Source of the DNA: Callorhinus ursinus
Taxonomy: Eukaryota; Chordata; Mammalia; Carnivora; Otariidae
Assembly: GCF_003265705.1 (NCBI RefSeq)
Contig: NW_020312828.1
Coordinates: forward strand, 60,390,212-60,454,211
DNA length: 64,000 nucleotides
Direction of reading: 5' to 3'
Translations under genes and position numbers: made by a program
Notes under the pieces: generated by a model
Told to the model about the DNA's origin: nothing
The model's database searches: none
Seen by the model: only the letters and a program-made list of their open reading frames with translations
In this document: in pieces, positions 24,301-35,769 of the stretch
How the letters are laid out: every line of letters starts with the position of its first letter
Numbering within the stretch: position 1 is the first letter of the stretch

Positions 24301-25938
24301 CCAGCTCTCTAGCAACCTTCCCTGGAATCCATAGCCCTCCTTGGAGCTACTGCTCTTGGTTACATTGTTTTGGTCACATAGTCCATACAACACCAGTCCA
24401 TGAATGCTTGCTACTGTGAGTGTGAAGAGCTTTACACCCGTCACCCTGTGAAATTCTCCCAACAATCGTTATGAGCTGGGCATCACTATACACATACATA
24501 GTGTGCTAACGGAACTGGGCTGAATCAGGTGAAATTGCCATTTTTTGTCGGTCAAATCCTAGCAATTTCCATTTTTAAGATATGAAAACATCATCAGAGT
24601 TAAGTGAAAGTACTCACTCAGATGCTAACTGGCTCTGTGCCTAGGGCAGCCAGGAGCTGTACTGTTGCTTCTTGAAACTTTACACTTCACTTTTTGTATT
24701 AAAAGTTGCGCAAATCCTGAAGAACCCAATCTAATGCTGTTTAAGCAAGCTTTTCCCAAGTTAATGTAACCAGAAAAGTTCTCGGGATTTCCTCCCTAGG
24801 TAGCACCTATAAATATCCCACAAAACTAGTCTTCCTTGGGACACATTAGGGAAACACCCCCAGTCCTTCCATCCCCATCTGAGAGGCTGCAACATTTCAT
24901 AGGCGCTGTGGCCCCCCTTACCCTGAATGCCACTATCTCCCCCCCACCCCACGCTCAGAATGCCCAAACAACTGCTCTGGGCATGCCCAATTTGAGACAC
25001 ACTGTACCTTGATCCATGGGCAAATGGAACTCCATTTTCACTAAAATAACCTGAATAGTCCATGCTGTTGCTGCAGGCTAATTCCATTTACAGGAATAAT
25101 GAAACTCCATCCTTGTGTAGCATTGGATGTTCATTTAATACACTTTAACCATCCCATACCTCCCATTTGTAATGCAAATAAACTCCATCTTCCATCAGAA
25201 CTGCTCACTCTCCCTCTAAGTCCAAGTTCTTACGATTTATGTGCTGAATCAGTCGCAGGCTTTTTTCCAAAGGTAGTATCCAAAATCCGAGGCTGCCTTT
25301 TAGTCCAGGTCAATTAAACAATGTACTTGGCTGTTTTCCCTTGACTTTTTAAAAGAGAATAATTGCTAGTATATGTAAAGTTTACAGTCGGGGCCTCATT
25401 TATTACAAATTTGGTCCAGGAATAATATTTAAGTCCATAACTTATCATAAGCATCTTCCCCTACCCCCTCCTAAAATATTAACTTGGTAGGGAGGTTAGA
25501 AATCTTTCATAACCAATGACAGACATCCATGCACAAAAATAGCAAGTCTCAAGTTTAATATTTTATTGCCATATTTTGAAACAACTGGTTAGGCAGCTGC
25601 TACTGTTATCTTCCAATTATTTCTCATTTTTCCAGAGTTTTAAATGCAAGCTGTAACAAATTAAATCTAAATTTCTATAGGCTCCTTAAAAAAAAAAAAG
25701 TTTCAGAAAAGACTACCAAAAAAAGTTGAAGTAGAGAGGAAGAAAGGGATATTGGCAGCAAGAAAGAAAACTCTATTTTTAATGTCTCCAATGATTTGTT
25801 TCGATTGCCTCCAGGTATGTGGCTATGCCTTTCCCCAGGTGGTCCATGAAGCCTCCATTCTGAATAGGCTCTTAGGCTGAGACTTTGCAGTTTGCTAAAA
25901 CTGCACTTCTCCCTGCCATTTTTGTAAAGGTGCTCAAG
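24301..25938. other. Intergenic DNA, nothing recognised
   Basis: AT-rich. No repeat or gene is supported. Confidence 0.55.
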
Positions 25939-25950
25939 AAATCCCTTCAC

Positions 25951-26149
25951 AGGGGCACCTGGGTGGCTCAGTCGTTAAGCGTCTGCCTTCAGCTTGGGTC
26001 ATGATCCCAGGGTCCTGGGATCCAGCCTTGCATCAGGCTCCCTGCTCAGCGGGAAGCCTGTTTCTCCCTCTCCCACTCCCCCTGCTTGTGTTCCCTCTCT
26101 TGCTGTCTCTCTCTCTGTCAAATAAATAAAAATCTTAAAAAAAAAAAAA
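25951..26149 (+). mobile_element. Carnivore tRNA-Lys SINE (SINEC-type), full length
   Basis: It has the head GGGGCACCTGGGTGGCTCAG, a CT-rich middle, AATAAATAAA and an A tail. It is flanked by a perfect 12-bp target duplication AAATCCCTTCAC at 25939-25950 and 26147-26158 (the A's overlap the tail). The intact duplication and low divergence from the family pattern make this one of the younger copies here. Confidence 0.95.
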
Positions 26150-27029
26150 TCCCTTCACTGAATGTTGAATATTTTGCATGCTCTAGTATAACACTACCAA
26201 TGGTGCTCAGATACCAAGAAATTTCTCCCAAGATTAAATGGGTCATATTTTGACAATATCAGTTCAAACAGAATTGCATGTGATTTTTGACGGAATACAA
26301 AGGCAGAGAACAGTGTGATTATTTCTTTTCCAACATGCTTTTCATCATAAAATATGGGACTTGGGTCTAACAATTACATTTTTGCTAAAAAAAAATTAAT
26401 ACCTATCTGAATCTTGTTTTCTGTTTCCTTTTGAAAAAAATCTGGCTCCTTGACCCTAATTAGGGGTAGCCGAGGGCGAACATGGGAGGCAGACTGTCAC
26501 AGTGCCTCTCCCTCCCACTGCCGAGTCAACACAGATTTCATGTCACTGCGGCTTTGTTGGGCGCCAGGCTGTGGAGTGGCACACGCTTGCTGTCCTTCTT
26601 GCTGTCGTACATGATGCAGCTGCTTGCAGGTGGCTCCTGGGATCACTGTCGGGTAAAGGATGCCCTGCTATTTTATCAGGCTCCTTGTACACCTGGTTTC
26701 AATTGCTGGTGACTCCAAGAGAAGGCCCCCAGGCACAGCACACAAGTCTCCAGACCTATGACTCCTTCCAGCCTTTGTCTCCTCCCCGTCAGGCCTGAGT
26801 TCTTTCTGCTCGAGTTCCCTTCCTTCCCCATGACCTGGTCTAACTATTACTCTTCACTTCTAGTAGAAGTGGCTACTCTCTACTTCATTGCAATGTCTTC
26901 CCCAAATCATCTCTGGCAACTTAAAAAACAAAACAGAAAAACAAACAAACAGATTCCTAGGCCTTATTTCAAGACCTCACTTTTTAAAAAACTCTCCAGA
27001 CATTAATGACACAGAGCCAGATTCAGGAA

Positions 27030-27165
27030 CCACTGTTCCAGAGCAAACTCCAGCAAGCACGAGATCACCCAGGGTGGCTGTTAAAGTGCAGGTTTGAGGC
27101 CTGAGGATGTGCATTTTGGACAAGCTCTGGGTGCCACACTTAAGAGAACCACTTGTCCTTGGGTA
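27030..27165 (+). mobile_element. MER5A-like hAT MITE
   Basis: GGAACCACTGTTCCAGAGCA, GGTGGCTGTTAAAGTGCAGG, GAGGATGTGCATTTTGGACA and AGAGAACCACTTGTCC resemble MER5A from end to end. Confidence 0.55.
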
Positions 27166-27999
27166 AGCCCCCTGCAGGTCAAGACGTGTACTACCCTATC
27201 ATTCCCAGAGCTGAACGCAATCTGGCACATTTGTCTGAATGAACCCCAGAAGCTACCCTAACATTAATACAGTACACAGGAAAACCCATGATGATCACCA
27301 TTTTTAAAGTGTTAAGTCTTTCATCCCACAATGATGCTCCACTTGCAGAGCTAAAACCCAGCTACTAATTTAGATATAAAGACTCAAAAATGCTAAACTG
27401 ACAGGGTAAGCACCACTCGATTCTCTTTAAGGAAAAATGCCACTCTTACTGGTTGGCTGGTAGGTTGGCTGACTTTTCTTCTGAGAAGTAATGAGAGGCA
27501 AGCGTCTAGTACATGAAAGCATCAGGAGAAAATTATCGTTTTGTCCAAGTGTGCTTTAAATTGGGAGCAATGATTTACTGCTAACACTGAATTTATTCAG
27601 AATCCATGGAGGATTTGCATGGCCAGCCTCTAATCACTTTCAGCAGAGCTCCCCAGGACTGCCACAGTCCGTTGAAACAAGAGAGATTGTCATCTGAGAT
27701 TTGCCACATCAGGGCCTCATGAAAATACAAAATCAACACCTTCCCTTTCTCCCTCTCCTATCCCAGATGATTTCTGAATTTCTGTGCATTTGTGAATTCA
27801 CAGAAGCATGAACAGAATGACGTGAACATCACAAATGCAAATGTCTTTGTTCCTAACAAATTGCTCTAGCTTCCCTCCTTCCCTAAGTTTGGGAGTGGGA
27901 GGGAATGGACTCCACACAGCATTTCATCTTAAGTTCAGAAGGTGAGGGCAAACGTGAGTTACACTTTTCCAAAGTGTTTTGTTAGGAGTAGCTCTTACT

Positions 28000-28016
28000 T
28001 ACACACACACACACAC
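28000..28016 (+). repeat. Short (AC)n run
   Basis: About eight AC units in the 3' flank of EIF3H. Confidence 0.9.
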
Positions 28017-28484
28017 CCTCAACTATTTTTTTTTGCAATGCTGCTTTGTACTTTAATAAAACTGACATCTGCATCTCTAAACAAATACTTTACTGTCAAA
28101 AGAATCTTAGTTTCATTTGCTTGAAATGTTTTCATCTCAGACCAAATTTAGAATACCCCACCACCTGTTTACACCACCAATCTCCAGCAAAAAAGCAAAA
28201 ACTCACCTCTTCCATCTACTTCCCAGACGGAACAGTCAAGGTGACCCAGATATCCAAGAGGTTTTAATTAGCCCCTAAGTCCTTCTTGAGAATGTGCAAC
28301 CTTTGTGCTCCAAACGCTGCAGAAACACTCATCAACTCCACAGTGCATGAGAGAGCAATTTCCTATCAGAAAGATTCAGTGTATACTGGGCAGCATTTGA
28401 GCTCTTTACAAAATGCTGACGGGGGGGTGCAGGGTGAACGAAATGGGTGTAAAGGGTCAAAAGGTACAAACTTCCAGTTATAAA

Positions 28485-28690
28485 ATAAGTCACAGGGGTG
28501 TCATGTACAGCATGGTGGCTGTAAGTTCATACTAAATTGCATATTTCAAAGATGCTGAGAGAAAAATCTTAAAAGTCTTCACCACAAGAAAAAAATTTTT
28601 CTAACTATGTATGGTGACAAATGTTAACTAGACTTACTCATTTTGATCATTTGGCAATACATATAAATATCAAATCAAGAAAAAGAAAAA
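28485..28690 (+). mobile_element. LINE L1M 3' end
   Basis: ATGTACAGCATGGTGGCTGT, GAAAAATCTTAAAAGTCTTC, AACTATGTATGGTGACAAAT and GTTAACTAGACTTACTCA follow the L1M 3' pattern in order. Confidence 0.8.
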
Positions 28691-30239
28691 AATACTGAGA
28701 ATAATACGAAAAAAGAGTGAACAATCTAGGTTATTTTGGAAACAATATTTAATACTCTTGAAGCCTGTTTCCACATCTGTGAATGGGAGGTTTGTGGTGG
28801 CCAAGAGATCAGGCTAGGTCCCCTCCTGCTCTAAAATTCTATTAAAATATTTGCAAAGTAACTTTCATTCTCCTATTACCTCTTAAGGCTGCACCTTCTC
28901 AAATCTGTTAGGTCTCATAGCAAATAAACCTTGGCATATACAGGAGTTGGGTTAGGTATTTTTGAGGTTGAAAGCAACAGAAACCAACTCAAAGATGAAG
29001 GGAAAAAAAGGGTAGTGTTATTAAGAAGATTCAAATATGCTTTTATGAGACCTAGGGGCAGGAACACAAACAGGGACAGAAATGGACTAGAAACAGAAAA
29101 TCCAAGTGTTAAGAACCCGGAGGCATGCTTTCATTTTTGTACCTCTCTGCTTCTTCCCCTGCACTCCGCTGTGCTACTCAGCCCTGTATCACAAATGGTT
29201 ATGAGAAGTTAGATATTCTCTACTCAAGAAATGAGCCTGAATGGATACTAGAACCCCTGAATCTCACTTCTTGTACATCAATCAGAAAAGGGTCCAATGA
29301 TAAACACAACACTGGGAGCTCACCACTGGGAGCCTAGAGAGGTTGCAGTGCATCACTGCAATGAAGAGGGAGAAGCAGTGGCCTGAAATTGGTGGGGGAG
29401 GGGAGAGACTGGTTCACCACAGAGGGGAAGATACAAGATGAACGGGAATCTATGTTGAAATAAGAACTATTTTCCTCGTGCTGTGTTGAGAAGTTGTGCC
29501 AAGTCCTGGTAAGAGGACTCAAGACCTGAGCTCCAGTCCTGATCCTGCCACCTATGAATAGGTTTGCTTTAATCAATCACCGTTTTGAAGTCTGGTTTCA
29601 TCATCTTTGAGCAGGAATTAACATGTTTCTCACTCCCTTAGTATTCTTAGTACCAAGCACGTTGGCTTCATAATGCATTTGTTCTCCTTTCCCATTCTAA
29701 ATGAGAAAATATACGAGCAAGTACTTTGTTAATATATAAAATAATGTATTAACATAGATCGTTCTTAAAAGCTGATTCAAATGCAATGTAACTAGTCTAT
29801 TCACTTTCTTCCAGGATCTGGGTCTTTCGCCTCCATAATAAAGGTCCCCCTCGGCAGGTATGGAATACCAGAGACTATGAGCCAAAGCAATACCACCCAG
29901 CCATTAAGACCAGACTGGATATTTTATGTAGGCAGCACATGCATTTTGTATTTCTTTGGCCCATTGCCTCTTGAGAGTACATTTCTGTTATAGTACAGTG
30001 GGCTAGAAGTGGAAATCATCAGCTGCAATTCCTCTCTGTATCTCATTAGAGGTCTAGTTTCCCCTTAATGCACATGAAGACCTTTCATTAGCAATAATGG
30101 GGACTGCACGCATCAAAGAGAAAAACAGACCCTCACCATTGTGATCTAGGGGATGAGGTTACTGGGACACTTGCCTGCCTGATTGGAGAATTATGATATT
30201 CAGAGACGCATGATCAGATCAAGGAAAAATTAAAATCTC
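28691..30239. other. Intergenic DNA, one MIR fragment only
   Basis: No gene or other clear repeat. Confidence 0.55.
29495..29615 (-). mobile_element. MIR fragment
   Basis: CTGAGCTCCAGTCCTGATCC and GGTTTCATCATCTTTGAGCA follow reversed MIR order in a diverged copy. Confidence 0.55.
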
Positions 30240-30800
30240 TGTGACTATTTAAAAAAATAAAATGCAATTTAAAAACCTCAAACTGGAGAAGGGCAACAAT
30301 CAAAACTAAAAAAAAAAATCACAGGCACATTGAATCTAGGAATGAGTTAAGCAAGTGAAAGCCAAATGACAAGATAAACAAAGGTGGGGAAAGATTACTC
30401 AGGGGATCTGACAAAATAAGAGCTGTTTCCAATACATACAAAGTAAAACATTGGCAAGAGAGACTATGGTCCAAGAAGAAAAGGCAAGGACCATTTACCG
30501 TCAGAAGCGGTAAACACTGCAGAAAAGTTAAACAAATCCTTTGCCTCCATATCCACAAAGGAAGATGGAAGATGCCAGAAATGGCTGTGCCCTGGAGAAA
30601 GGTCAATGAAAAAAAATATTACTGAAGGAAATGGAAATGACACCTGAGTTTATGTCTTGAGGTTGACACAAATGCCAGAAGCAATATTTTCCTACTGCAA
30701 TCAACTCAACTTTAAATAAGGAGAATGGGCCACCCTCTATTGTTACAGGTCTGATGAAGTGGTACAGTCCTTCACTTTTGTCCAAATGTAAAAACAGTTA
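30240..30800 (+). pseudogene. Probable CR1/L3-type LINE coding fossil
   Basis: At about 30518-30571 the + strand reads AEKLNKSFASISTKEDGR, much like the conserved segment between the endonuclease and RT domains of CR1/L2/L3 LINEs ('AE.LN.FFASVFT'). Upstream and downstream frames are broken. No full domain remains, so the family call is tentative. Confidence 0.4.
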
Positions 30801-33074
30801 TTTGGGGATTAAAAGAAGAGAAAGTCATTTTTACCTTTCTTTATAGTATAACATCAGTGGATGAGGATTTTTTTATGTTTTTTTCTGAAAGGAAGATACG
30901 TGTAGAAAGAAGACCAAACATGTATCTGCAACCCATTGAAAAGGGCTTCCAGCCAAGTCCTACTATATGCATGGATTCAGTAACCCATCTACTATCCCCT
31001 CACTTCATGAAGGTTCCAGGGAATACTTAAATTAGTAAGACTCTGAGGCTACATCCAATCTTTTCAAAGAATTGAAAATGGGTTGCCTAACTCACGGTTG
31101 TAAGAAAATGAAACTGATGTCAACACCCAATTCTGTGGAATCAAGTTGTGACTCTAATAAAGTGATCGTATGATAATTGATATGAGGGCCTAACAGCCTC
31201 TGAGAACAAGACTACAGGTAATCGAAGAATTGTCTGGGATAGACCAAACCACTTAAGGATTGGCCCAAACTCCCCAAGCTGGGGGTGGTGGCTCTTGAAA
31301 ACCATTTCTGTATCTGTGGGTTTTATCCCTAAAATCACTACTGAGGCTTTGGTATAGCTATTATGGGTTCTACTATAGGGCCAACCAGGCTTAAGGTTCA
31401 TTAGAGTCTTTTTTTTCTACATAAAAAGGAAACTCAAGGGAATGGGTATTAGGCCACAGCTGTTTGCTCCAGCAAACTATAATTTCCCAGTAGCTCTGGC
31501 TCCCCAGCCCCTCCCTCCCTGTCTCAAGTAATCTGGAGGCAGATCAATCCCTGTCCCTGTTCCAATCCACGCAAAGAGGTGCAGACTCTAATTTGGAAAA
31601 GTCACCACACAGAAAAGCCAGCTTTAACTCCTCCACTGCACAGTCTTGGCTATAGGATGCAGAAACCACCCACTGCTTTTCTCTCATCTTTGTAAACATC
31701 TAAGAGACTCGGGATCTTCATCCTTCCCCTCATTATTTATCTACTAACTGCTGTCCCAACAGAAGGGAGATAGACCTCTGTTGAGATAGACCAAAGCACT
31801 GTCCAAGGCACTGACGACTTGATCAGGGTCTCTGTAGATTGGCACTTGAGTCCTTTGCTAAAATAAGCCCTATAGGCATTTGGCTTGACCCCAGTTTAGT
31901 ATTACCTCTCTAAATACCCTTGTCCCATTTCTATGATAGGACTATCACAGAAGAAGATGCCCAATGAGAAGATTAAGGGAAAAACTGGTAAATGGTATAT
32001 ATTTAATATGAATGAGAAATGTTTACTATAAAGATGGAGTTTAAAACTCAAAATGATTCTTTCATAACACACCAGCCAGCATGGTTTGAAAATGAAGGTT
32101 TCACTTAGGTTTTCCAAAGAATGTTAAAAAATACAGTGTGAACAATGTAGAAACACTTTAGAAGACACTAAAATTTGAAATTTCAAAATAATTAAGTTAG
32201 CATTAGATAACCACATCTCAATTTCCAAGCTTCCAAAAATGGAGAAAAAACTTTTAGTTCACCTCAGTATTTAAAAAATCAGGTTATCTGGGGCAGTCTG
32301 AAGATTCATTCTCTCAGGTATTTTCAATTAAGAATAATTCTATGTCTTCTAGAACCTTATAAAGCATTATCAATGATCATGGGGTCAACTTCAAATGTTT
32401 TACTGTTTCGGTTTGTCACATTTAATTTTCCATTAGATTAACATGCTAGGCTTTTTCTGTGTTTTTTTCTTGGGTAAGTGAATGATGTATTAGACCTGGT
32501 ACTCAGTTTATGAGCTTTTCTCACTTCAACTTGAAGAAACTGCAAATATTTATAGAAGATGAACCATACGTACTTGTTCCTGAAAAATGTCAGAATATAG
32601 CACTCAAATCAAATGCGAACAGAAGCTATTCCCTAACACTACATACTGTGCAGATTTAATTTCCATTGACATGTTTCCCTAAACAGTTTTTCCCACTACA
32701 GTAATTCCTAACCCAAAACTCCTGAAATCTTCAAGTGTGCACTCGCATATTACTCTGAGTTATGGGTATCTAAACAGTCATATGGAATTTAGTAAGTAAC
32801 CACATCTTTAAAAAATATAATTGAATCCTGTTAATCTTACACCATGAGGAAAATAGTAACTATGTGTCAACTGATTTTCCTTTTATTTTACTCTTTGAGA
32901 CTTCAAGGGTGTTTTGTTTAACTCACAATAGAATTCCAAATGTAGGCAATTAGAATGCAAGGAAATAAACCAACAGAGTATACAATCCACAAGGACAGGG
33001 AACATGACCGGTTTTGTTTATCAATACATCTCATCTATGTAACACAGTCACACTCAAATATGTGTGGACTCAAA
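30801..33074. other. Intergenic DNA, nothing recognised
   Basis: AT-rich and single-copy in appearance, with no protein-like frame. Confidence 0.55.
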
Positions 33075-33305
33075 TAAGCAAGCCCCATGGGTGGGAGTGC
33101 AAATCAGTATAACCTTTCTTGAAGGCAATTTGGCAATACAGGTAGAACGTCTTAGAATTTTATATACTCTTTGACCACTAAGTCCATTTCTAGTTTATCC
33201 TAGAAAAATTAATTCATGTGAGCAAGTACCTGAATTCTAGAATGGTCAAAGGCCATAGCTTTTTAAAAGCAAAACCCTGCTAACAACCCAATATCCTGAA
33301 TAAGA
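33075..33305 (+). mobile_element. LINE L1M fragment
   Basis: GGGTGGGAGTGCAAATCAGT, GGCAATTTGGCAATACAGG and CTCTTTGACCACTAAGTCCA are the conserved end of L1 ORF2 and start of its 3'UTR, in a diverged copy with no open frame. Confidence 0.75.
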
Positions 33306-33309
33306 ACTT

Positions 33310-33545
33310 AAAGAGTGTAGCGCTCATCAGGTAAGTACTGAGCATCTGCTACATACCAACCACTGTTCTAGGTGCTTTACCCCAATCTTCAATAAACTTC
33401 AACACTCACACCCACCCTATAGGATAATACACTTGTCCCCTTTCCTCATCTCATTTGGATGAGGTAAGTGAAGCACAGGGAGGTTAAGCAACTAGTTCAA
33501 GGATACCCTAGAGGGAAAAGAGTCAGGTTTCAATCCAGCTGCCTG
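33310..33545 (+). mobile_element. MIR element
   Basis: CCACTGTTCTAGGTGCTTTA, GAAGCACAGGGAGGTTAAGC and GAGTCAGGTTTCAATCCAGC follow MIR order close to full length. Confidence 0.85.
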
Positions 33546-33765
33546 ATCCCAGAGCCCCAGTGGTACCTCCAAAACAATGCTAGGGCAGGGGGAGGAAGAG
33601 AAAAAAGGATTTCTCAACTCTCCTTACCCCTTACCCGTTCTTTCTGATCTTCCTATGGGCCATGTCTTCAAGGTGAAAGTCACGAAATAAAAGTCTCACA
33701 GGCACAATCCGCAGCTGTAGATCTCACTGATTTTGGTGTTACAAAGAGCAGGATTTTTGATTATC

Positions 33766-34176
33766 TTTTTTTGTTTAAGGTTTTATTTATTTGACACAGA
33801 GAGCAAGACAGAGAACACAAGCAGGGGGCACCTGGGTGGCTCAGTTGGTTGGGCGACTGCCTTCGGCTCAGGTCATGATCCTGGAGTCCCAGGATCGAGT
33901 CCCGCATCGGGCTCCCTGCTCAGCAGGGAGTCTGCTTCTCCCTCTGAGCCTCCCCCCCCCCATGTGCTTTCTCTCTCTTTCTCTCTCTCAAATAAATAAA
34001 TAAAATCTTTTTAAAAAAAGAGAGAGAGAACACAAGCAGGGGGAGAGGCAGAGGGAGACGGAAAAGCAGACTCCCCACTATGCAGGGAGACAGACACAGG
34101 GCTCGATCCCAGGACCCTGGGATCAACACCTGAGCCAAAGGCAGACGCTTAACCAACTGAGCCACCCAGGAGCCCC
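33766..34176 (-). mobile_element. Carnivore SINE, minus strand, split by a second SINE
   Basis: Minus-orientation copy: T-rich tail and TTTATTTATTTGACACAGAG at the left, and GAGCCACCCAGGAGCCCC (reverse of the head) at the right end. It is interrupted between 33824 and 34025 by an opposite-orientation SINE. Its own flanks, TTGATTATCTTT and TTGACTGTCTTT, look like a diverged target duplication. Confidence 0.92.
33825..34024 (+). mobile_element. Carnivore SINE, plus strand, nested in another SINE
   Basis: A complete SINE with head GGCACCTGGGTGGCTCAG and AATAAATAAATAAA tail. The 15-bp sequence AGAGAACACAAGCAG occurs on both sides (33810-33824 and 34025-34039) and is a perfect target duplication made from the host SINE. 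Confidence 0.95.
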
Positions 34177-34789
34177 TTGACTGTCTTTCAAATATGAAAT
34201 TAAAAGTTTTTTTTCTCCCCTCAGTGTAGTACTGTTCTTCCAATTCTTCTTTCCCCACTTATTAAACATAATGTCAGAAGAACTGTATTTCATTGTATGG
34301 AAAAGATAAGCAAGAATTCCTATATAAAAAAAAAAGAACAGACACAGAATGAATTTCATTTTCATACAAAACATGGATGGCTTTCTTGATGAAATTTTTA
34401 GAAAAATTGTAGCGCCTGATTAATGACCTATGAGCATGGGGACTGGTAGACCATCACCGGTGGAAACGAAAAGGCAGACCGCAAGAAGCATGCCATACGA
34501 TTCCAAGCCTGGGCAAGAGGGTGCCTGGGCTTCCAGGGCACTAATTTGGGAGGAATGGAGTAAAGAATTCCCAGTAGGTACCAGGGCCGCTAGGTCAGGG
34601 GTGAGGACAAGCGGCAGTGGACTGCATGTTGAAAAGTGGCACCTCACACGGAGCAGCAAAGACAACGGAGCCTGGAGGTCTGGGCTCCATGTAGCTTCTG
34701 GTCGAATCCGTTTAATCTTTCAGGGATAAATAGTATAAGCAAAACAAAAATAAAAAGCTAGATATAATACATGTAAAATCAAATAAGCA
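34177..34789. other. Immediate 3' flank of EIF3H
   Basis: Short frames on both strands at 34420-34730 are slightly GC-richer than their surroundings but show no known domain. I recognise no repeat. Confidence 0.55.
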
Positions 34790-34927
34790 AGCAGTCAAGG
34801 TTGTTTTATTTTTACTTTATTATTCGCTAGAAAGACTTTCCACTAGACAAGTGTATTTCTTCCAAGAATTGCCCCAATGTGATTCAAGAGTCCATGTTAA
34901 AACTCCTTTTCTGGAAGCTTCCTTTTC
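34790..34927 (-). promoter_or_regulatory. EIF3H: EIF3H 3'UTR with two poly(A) signals
   Basis: Downstream of the stop, the minus strand carries AATAAA at 34821-34816 and again at 34810-34805. A T-rich region lies beyond, around 34790-34770. The 3'UTR is therefore only about 110-140 nt, typical of housekeeping translation genes. The exact cleavage base is inferred. Confidence 0.8.
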
Positions 34928-35025
34928 TCAGTTGTTGTATTCCTGAAGAGCCTGGGCCATGAAGAGTTTGCCTAAGTTTTGGGCAGTGAACTCCTTGATG
35001 TTCTGGCAGTAAGTGTTAATCTGGC
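34928..35025 (-). CDS. EIF3H: EIF3H coding exon 8 and stop codon
   Basis: The coding part is 98 nt: the last two bases of Gly321, 31 codons ([20 protein letters not shown], then [11 protein letters not shown]) and TGA at 34930-34928. The acceptor is AATGCACAG. The C-terminus is identical to the human protein as recalled. Confidence 0.98.
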
Positions 35026-35723
35026 CTGTGCATTTGGGAAAGTGAGAAAGAGAGTCACAATGTTCCACAAATTATAAAATGACCTAGCACACTAGGCAAG
35101 CAAGAAAATCAGCATAATACATAATCACCAGAATTTTAATTTGTTTTGAATCAAGAGTTTATAGGAACCAATTCTGTTTGTCCATACCCTTAAAACACAG
35201 AATGTAAATTCTTTTGAAAATAAGCTATCTTCCGCTCTTGGTTACGTGGAGACGGAAAAAAAACAGCAGCAGTTAAGTACTGACCTTGGAGCCTGGACGC
35301 ACGCTGTACTAACACAAGTGAGCAAGCAGCACTGGCTCCCCTCCACCAGGCTCCCCTCAGCCAGGGACAAAGCAGCTACCAAATCACAGAACTGCAAACA
35401 AAATGGACCACCTGACCCAGATGTGCACAAGTACAGTAGTTTTCAGGCTGTGCTCTGGAAATATTAAGGGTTCCTTTTCTGATCCAAGACAGAGGAGAAG
35501 CAGAGAGTCCCCATGAAGAAAGGGGTCCATCGCTGCTCTTTAAGTCTTAAAACTAATGATCTAATCTGATGCAACATTTATGCAAGTATTTTATATATAT
35601 ATATATAATACAAGTCTGTTTGAATTGGACCTTAAGTAAGGAATGTGTCTTGGTTTCCCAAATTTATGTGTGTTCTAGAAGGTTTTAAGAATTTGGAATC
35701 TGACCCCCCTCCCCCGCGCGCCA

Positions 35724-35769
<46 letters not shown>

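Larger units (their letters stand above)
26159..28484. other. Intergenic DNA with one MITE
   Basis: Apart from the MER5A-like element and a short AC run, nothing is recognised. Confidence 0.55.

Noticed and set aside
25951..26020. tRNA-Lys-like sequence
   Set aside because: It is the tRNA-derived head of a SINE, not a functional tRNA gene. The cloverleaf is decayed and it is followed by a SINE body.
33733..34258. Overlapping frames reading WVAQLV-like words
   Set aside because: They are translations of the two SINE copies. The same words recur in frames at 56315, 56340 and 62945.
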